Part shown: in pieces, positions 13,187-17,149 of the stretch
Layout of the letters: each line of letters begins with the position of its first letter
Numbering within the stretch: the stretch's first letter is position 1
Source: JACTOJ01 sp032335695
Lineage (GTDB): Bacteria > Bacillota > Clostridia > Clostridiales > Clostridiaceae
Reading direction: 5' to 3'
NCBI RefSeq assembly: GCF_032335695.1
Contig: NZ_JACTOJ010000043.1
Location: 1-17,149 of the forward strand
DNA length: 17,149 bases
Program-made: the position numbers and the translations under genes
Notes under the pieces: generated by a model
What the model was told of the DNA's origin: nothing
What the model saw: only the letters and a program-made list of their open reading frames with translations
Database searches by the model: none

Positions 13187-13731
13187 ATATCGAATGCATA
13201 ACTATCTACTAAGAATTGTCCATTTTCTTTTACAAGTGTTGCAGAGATTTTTACATTATCTACAGAATTAGAATAGTCTTTTCCGTTTTCTACGTAAGAT
13301 TTAACATTCTGTTTTGCAGTAAATATAACATCGACTATATTTTCATTTCTTTGCTCTATAGAATTTATTGTTATAATTTCTACGTTGGCTATACCTTTTG
13401 CATTTTTTATGCTATTTAATTTATCTGTAAACTTCTTGTCTATCTCTAATTTTTGCGAATCTTGTGTTTCAAAGGTCTTTATTTTCTTATAGTCATCAAC
13501 TGTATATGTTGTATAGTCAAAAGTTAATCCTGCACTTGCAAAATTCAATAACAATGGTTGCAGTTCTTTTTTAAGAGCCTCCTGCTTATCTTCAACTTTA
13601 GTATTTACATTATTAACTTGTGTAGTTGTAGTATTTACTACTTTTTTAGTAGATGAAGTACCACAGCCTGTAAGTCCTCCTATTATTATAATTAAACTTG
13701 CTATCATAAGTATTTGTTTCTTATTCCTCAT
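13180..13731 (-). CDS. Lipoprotein, 183 residues
   Basis: The N terminus (MRNKKQ, hydrophobic 7-20, then GGLTGCGTSS) is a clear lipobox, with Cys23 as the lipidation site, so the mature protein is anchored to the outer face of the membrane. A Thr/Val/Asn linker follows, then about 130 residues with an alternating helix-strand pattern and four C-terminal strands (IITINSIEQR, VDVIFTAKQN, VKISATLVKEN, FLVDSYAFDI). That pattern is compatible with an NTF2-like fold, as in several accessory domains of Gram-positive transfer systems; this is only a guess. GGGGG 8 nt before ATG fixes the start. It has its own promoter and terminator. Confidence 0.8.
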   Translation of the reverse strand: MRNKKQILMIASLIIIIGGLTGCGTSSTKKVVNTTTTQVNNVNTKVEDKQEALKKELQPLLLNFASAGLTFDYTTYTVDDYKKIKTFETQDSQKLEIDKKFTDKLNSIKNAKGIANVEIITINSIEQRNENIVDVIFTAKQNVKSYVENGKDYSNSVDNVKISATLVKENGQFLVDSYAFDIK

Positions 13732-13775
13732 GTTATCAACCCCCTTATTAATATTTAAAAGTTATTATGGTGGTG

Positions 13776-13804
13776 ATTCTATCTCAGAAAAATAAATAAA
13801 TCAA
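13776..13804 (-). promoter_or_regulatory. Predicted promoter of the lipoprotein gene
   Basis: On the minus strand TTGATT and TAGAAT are 17 nt apart, about 45 bp before the start codon. It does not share the family B spacer. Confidence 0.55.
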
Positions 13805-13867
13805 TATTTATTTTAGAATTATTTTACAGGTGGTATGATTTGCTTTAAAATAAATTAAGAATAATAG

Positions 13868-13991
13868 AAACCTAATATATTTATTAAGAACTATATCTTT
13901 AATTATCAACATAGGAGTATTCATAGTAAATAAACAGTATCAAATAATTTATTACATATTTATTTGATAAATTAAAAAGTATATTAGGTTT
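13868..13991. promoter_or_regulatory. Nested inverted repeats upstream of the recombinase-like gene
   Basis: AAACCTAATATA (13868-13879) and its exact complement (13980-13991) enclose a second perfect pair, TATCAAATAA (13938-13947) and TTATTTGATA (13960-13969). They end right before an extended -10 promoter (14000-14008). They may be operators or recombination arms. Confidence 0.5.
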
Positions 13992-13999
13992 ATGATATG

Positions 14000-14008
14000 T
14001 GGTAAAAT
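14000..14008 (+). promoter_or_regulatory. Extended -10 promoter
   Basis: TG-G-TAAAAT (14000-14008), 35 bp before the start codon at 14044, directly abutting the outer inverted repeat. Confidence 0.45.
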
Positions 14009-14043
14009 ATAGATAATAATATTTAAGTATGGGGGTATAGAAT

Positions 14044-15069
14044 ATGAGAAATGGAGACCAATTCCGAACATTAGTTACAGAAATACTTGAAAAAAATTCT
14101 ACATATAAAAATGAGATTGGTAATTTTTTAAATTATCTAAAAGACAGATTACTAGAAGATAAGGTTTTTAATTTAAACCAAAATCATATTGATGACTATT
14201 TTGTATATTCATATGATACCAAAATTGGAGCAGTGCCTACTTTAACAACTCATATTTCGGCACTAAAGTTTCTATTTGATGAATTAATAAAAAGACAGTA
14301 CGATTTTAAATTATTGTATGCTTATATTGATACCGCTGGATTTAAAGAAAAATTAAGTGAAAATCTAGAAAAGAGTTTCAAAAAACCGATAATAGACAAT
14401 ACTCTTCTAACTTCAACCTTATATAAAATAGATACACATATTATGAATAACATTAATTCAGACTTCAGGAATCCAACTGAGCAAAAAAGATTTTTTGAAA
14501 TAATGATAGCGAGATTATATGCTAAATTGAGCCTTATTCTTCCATTGAAAACAAGTGAAATGCTTGAATTGAAGTTTAATAATATTCAAGATGGAAGTAC
14601 AAGGAGTATAGAATATAATGAAATAGTTATTAAATTACCTAACAACATTAGAAATCAAATAGTTGAAACATTAGATTATGCTAGAAGAGTTTTTAATAAA
14701 ATCTATTCCGAAAATGATAGACTCTTCTATTTTTTATATGGAGTATTAAATAGAAAAATAAATACTTCTTGTGTAAGTACATCTTTTATTAAAACCTATA
14801 CTGAACTAGGAATTTTTGAAATGTTAAAACAACAGCCAGGTGGCAAAAAAGACAAATATGTATATCCACCAGAGAGTTATAAGGTAACAGCAATTTTGAG
14901 TATGTTAAATAATGGGACAAACATAGTCTACTTAAAAAAACTTACGGGATTAGATACTAATGCTTTACTATCAAACTATGACACTGATAAAGAGTTCCAA
15001 AATAAAGTTGTTGCCTCTATTAATATAAATAATGGAATAGTTAACTCTGAATATTATACTTACTTATAG
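14044..15069 (+). CDS. Degenerate tyrosine-recombinase-like protein, 341 residues
   Basis: The layout recalls a phage integrase. There is an N-terminal SAM-like region (about 20-85) and a catalytic-domain-like region. In it, LILPLKTSEMLELKFNNI (163-180) resembles the motif around the first catalytic Arg, but has Lys169. YKVTAILSMLNNGTNIVYL (279-297) resembles the HxxR segment without the His and Arg. KKLTGLDTNALLSNY (298-312) resembles the LGH...Y segment, lacking the His but keeping Tyr312. If real, the protein cannot use normal chemistry and may be a DNA-binding accessory or regulator. GGGGG 8 nt upstream fixes the start. It converges with the replication gene and has inverted repeats at its promoter. 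The family call is by pattern only. Confidence 0.55.
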   Translation: MRNGDQFRTLVTEILEKNSTYKNEIGNFLNYLKDRLLEDKVFNLNQNHIDDYFVYSYDTKIGAVPTLTTHISALKFLFDELIKRQYDFKLLYAYIDTAGFKEKLSENLEKSFKKPIIDNTLLTSTLYKIDTHIMNNINSDFRNPTEQKRFFEIMIARLYAKLSLILPLKTSEMLELKFNNIQDGSTRSIEYNEIVIKLPNNIRNQIVETLDYARRVFNKIYSENDRLFYFLYGVLNRKINTSCVSTSFIKTYTELGIFEMLKQQPGGKKDKYVYPPESYKVTAILSMLNNGTNIVYLKKLTGLDTNALLSNYDTDKEFQNKVVASININNGIVNSEYYTYL

Positions 15070-15085
15070 TATATGAGGGTAAGTA

Positions 15086-15113
15086 AAAGGGTATATTTTT
15101 TTATATATCCTTT
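15086..15113 (+). terminator. Terminator after the recombinase-like gene
   Basis: AAAGGGTATAT pairs with ATATATCCTTT (one G-T pair) over T residues; AAGTAAAAG (15081-15089) with CTTTTACTT further down offers an alternative outer stem. The T-tail is weak. Confidence 0.55.
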
Positions 15114-15311
15114 ATTAAATGTTTCTTTTACTTATTTTATTTACTGATAATCTTAGGGTTAAAGTAAGCATTAGTAAAGTTGTAAATTTAATTTTAGATA
15201 GTAAAAGTATAATAAACTTACTATAAAATTCAACTACAATTAAATAATGTAGGCTATTTATATGAATAAAAATTTAAATGAAAATTTTATAATATATTTA
15301 TTAGCAAATTT

Positions 15312-15348
15312 AAAGAGTATATTACCTTTGTTGGATAACATACTCTTT
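15312..15348 (-). terminator. Probable terminator downstream of the replication gene
   Basis: AAAGAGTAT (15312-15320) pairs with ATACTCTTT (15340-15348) over a 19-nt loop. On the minus strand it directly follows a five-codon frame MNNKY (15347-15364) that has a perfect AAGGAG site 7 nt upstream. The gap 15114-15311 shows nothing I can support. Confidence 0.4.
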
Positions 15349-15435
15349 AATATTTATTATTCATTTTATTACTCCTTTTTAGGGTGGTCTGTTGAAGATA
15401 CTTTTTTACTATCTTATAGGACAAAATGCACACCC

Positions 15436-17037
15436 CTAATTAACATCATATTTTTTTAATAATCTACTTATCTTTGTTCTTTCAATTTCAAGGGTTTTAG
15501 CAATCTGTGTATTATTTAATCCTTCCTTTTGCTTTTCTTTAATTACCAAATATTCCTGATAAAGTTTATCACGCTTTGTTACTTTTGCCTCGTCAAGGTT
15601 TTTTCCACGCTCTAAGGATTTTTTTATTCTTTCAATTTCATTAAACTCTTTTTTATTAGCCTTTTTACCTGTCTTTAATACTTTAAGTTGAACCATTTCA
15701 TCAATAGTTATACTTAACTCATTAATGATTCTTGCATTAGAATAGTGATATCCATTATATTCAAATCTTTTACCATTGGCTTTTAAAGTAATAAGTTTCT
15801 TATTCAAGAATTTTTTATAACTTTCTATAGCACTATATATCACAAAATCTACTTCTATATCTTCTTGCTGTACTATTTCGTTTATTTTATTGACTTTATC
15901 ACACATTTCCATTACTGCAAAATCAAAAGGCTTAGAACTTGCATATAAAATACTACAAGCATAGTATAATAGTAGGATACTTCTATATCCTTGCATATCT
16001 TTGCCTTTTCGTAGAGTTACAAGAGTTTCTATATCTTCATATTTCTTTGTGGACATTAATTTAAACGCTTGTAACCTTTTTTCTAAATTAGTGCCTTTAC
16101 TTATCTTTACAGTAACATTAATAGTTTCAGCAGTTTCGGTTGTAGGAGTTGTTGTTTCTACTTTCACTCTATCAGTACTGTTTAATTTATTTTTAAATGC
16201 CTCACGCTTAGAAATACATCTGTTATATTCTTCTATATCAATATCTTTTAATAATTCTTCTAAATTGTTGTACACAATACTTTTATTAAAGTATAAATTC
16301 TCCGCAATATTATTACCTTTAATATTATAAGTGTTTTGAGTACGTGTAATTCTACTTAAATCAAAAGTTTTAGAATCCATTATTTTTAAGTTCAATTTGT
16401 TGTAAATTACTTGCTGAATATATTTGTAAAAATATCTTTTATACTTAGCATTTTGATTTTTAACTTTATACCATATTGTCAAACCTCTACCAGTAAATCT
16501 TATAGCAGTAGGAGGTGGCAAAATACCTGCATTTATATAATTATCCCAAAAACTATAAAATAAATCGGCTTTCGTAAAATTTTTATATTCATTCTCACCA
16601 TGTAGATAATCTAAATCTAAAACTATACCATTTAAAACATAACAAACGTCTTGTGTTCTTGTAGGTTTGTAAAACATATTAAGACTTGTATATACATCTG
16701 TTTTTAATGATAAAAAATAATCTAAATTATTAAGCAAAACATTTAAGGAAGTCATGTTCTGTTCTAATCTTCCTTGCTTACTTCTAACATTTAAACTTAA
16801 AAGTAAATTTATATTATCCTCATACCAAAATCTAAGGAATTCCTTTGTTTCTGCTATTTCTTTTGCAGTAACTTCTTTTTTATCTATATCTGCGAATAGT
16901 GGTTTAAATTCACTATCAAAATATTTTTGCCTTTTCTCTTCTGCCTTTCTTAAAGTGTATTTGCCATTTTCTAAAACTTGTTGCTTTAATCTTTCTAAAT
17001 CTTCTTGTGTCGCTAAATTTGTGTTATTGTAATTCAT
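15436..17037 (-). CDS. Primase/polymerase-type replication initiator (AEP superfamily)
   Basis: The 533-residue protein shows the motifs of plasmid replication primases of the archaeo-eukaryotic primase group. LDLDY (140-144) is the metal-binding acidic motif, PTAIRFTGRGLTIWYKV (176-192) matches the SGRG-type second motif, and a later acidic motif is followed by LSRITRTQNTYNIK (227-240), like the usual R-x-PGT-x-N signature. A linker rich in Thr/Glu (about 288-312) leads to a helical region. A C-terminal helix-turn-helix (about 505-530, NNTQIAKTLEIERTKISRLLKKY) could bind the origin. Such proteins prime or initiate plasmid replication. ATG 17037 has no recognisable ribosome site and no better upstream start exists before an in-frame TGA, so translation may be kept low. 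Transcription enters from the right edge. Confidence 0.75.
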   Translation of the reverse strand: MNYNNTNLATQEDLERLKQQVLENGKYTLRKAEEKRQKYFDSEFKPLFADIDKKEVTAKEIAETKEFLRFWYEDNINLLLSLNVRSKQGRLEQNMTSLNVLLNNLDYFLSLKTDVYTSLNMFYKPTRTQDVCYVLNGIVLDLDYLHGENEYKNFTKADLFYSFWDNYINAGILPPPTAIRFTGRGLTIWYKVKNQNAKYKRYFYKYIQQVIYNKLNLKIMDSKTFDLSRITRTQNTYNIKGNNIAENLYFNKSIVYNNLEELLKDIDIEEYNRCISKREAFKNKLNSTDRVKVETTTPTTETAETINVTVKISKGTNLEKRLQAFKLMSTKKYEDIETLVTLRKGKDMQGYRSILLLYYACSILYASSKPFDFAVMEMCDKVNKINEIVQQEDIEVDFVIYSAIESYKKFLNKKLITLKANGKRFEYNGYHYSNARIINELSITIDEMVQLKVLKTGKKANKKEFNEIERIKKSLERGKNLDEAKVTKRDKLYQEYLVIKEKQKEGLNNTQIAKTLEIERTKISRLLKKYDVN

Positions 17038-17149
17038 TTGTAAATGGTAAACTAAAAGGGTGAGATTTCGGCAAACAAAAAGGGAGAAGATTTTCCAGTA
17101 TAGTACAATAAAAAGTCACCTTTTGGTAGAATAAAATAGTTATTTTACT
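17038..17149. other. Upstream region of the replication gene, possible origin or control
   Basis: Short related blocks AAAAGGGTGAG (about 17055-17065), AAAAGGGAGAAG (about 17079-17090) and an inverted TCACCTTTT (about 17116-17124) lie here. They may be initiator-binding repeats, but the window ends before a pattern can be confirmed. Confidence 0.25.

Noticed and set aside
15262..15459. 65-residue plus-strand open frame with hydrophobic residues
   Set aside because: It has only a weak ribosome site, contains the replication-gene terminator hairpin and overlaps the end of the replication gene on the other strand.

Overview
This window reads as part of a mobile, probably extrachromosomal element (a plasmid or phage-plasmid) from an AT-rich Firmicute of the Clostridium/Clostridioides type. 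The evidence is the very low GC content, strong AGGAGG/GGGGG Shine-Dalgarno sites, sigma-A-like TTGNNN-N17-TANNNT promoters, AAT/AAA/TTA-rich codon use, an encoded CCA on the tRNA, and the gene content. That content is a primase-type replication protein, an ArdC-like antirestriction protein, three active-looking site-specific recombinases of three classes, a restriction-modification pair and secreted proteins. I cannot tell from sequence alone whether the element is a free plasmid or integrated. No conjugation apparatus is visible here.

Layout from left to right. Positions 1-697 hold a GC-richer edge, a perfect 15-bp inverted repeat, a tRNA-Ser(CGA) with its own promoter, a structured and probably transcribed RNA region directly downstream, and a terminator. 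Positions 698-2508 (minus) encode a large serine recombinase, preceded in the same operon by a 48-residue protein whose last codons lie over a terminator-like hairpin. Positions 2510-2988 are noncoding and rich in hairpins. Positions 2989-4023 (minus) encode a tyrosine recombinase. An 810-bp leader (4024-4833) precedes it, containing a lox-like 13-7-13 inverted repeat, a 67-nt cruciform, an array of tight hairpins and a possible 24-residue membrane peptide. Positions 4834-6093 (minus) encode a DUF6075-like protein and an ArdC-like antirestriction metallopeptidase.

Positions 6488-8718 (minus) encode two unrecognised exported proteins. Positions 8798-9119 look like an orphan minus-strand transcription unit of about 290 nt. 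Positions 9309-12172 (plus) carry a small serine resolvase with an inverted repeat at its start, then an adenine methyltransferase and a PD-(D/E)xK restriction endonuclease in an operon. Positions 12338-13731 (minus) encode another exported protein and a lipoprotein. Positions 14044-15069 (plus) encode a degenerate tyrosine-recombinase-like protein. Positions 15436-17037 (minus) encode a primase/polymerase-type replication initiator.

How the parts may work together. The primase-type Rep would replicate the element. The tyrosine recombinase with its adjacent lox-like site and/or the small resolvase would resolve multimers, and the large serine recombinase would integrate or excise DNA. ArdC and the restriction-modification pair would manage restriction during entry and afterwards. 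Three exported-protein genes (at 7594, 8718 and 13069) carry near-identical or closely related promoters, so they look like one surface/secretion regulon now split by the resolvase and restriction-modification block. A second promoter family (4759-4787, 6246-6274, 9091-9119) drives the tyrosine recombinase leader, ardC and the orphan transcript. These links are inferred from sequence layout and none is tested.
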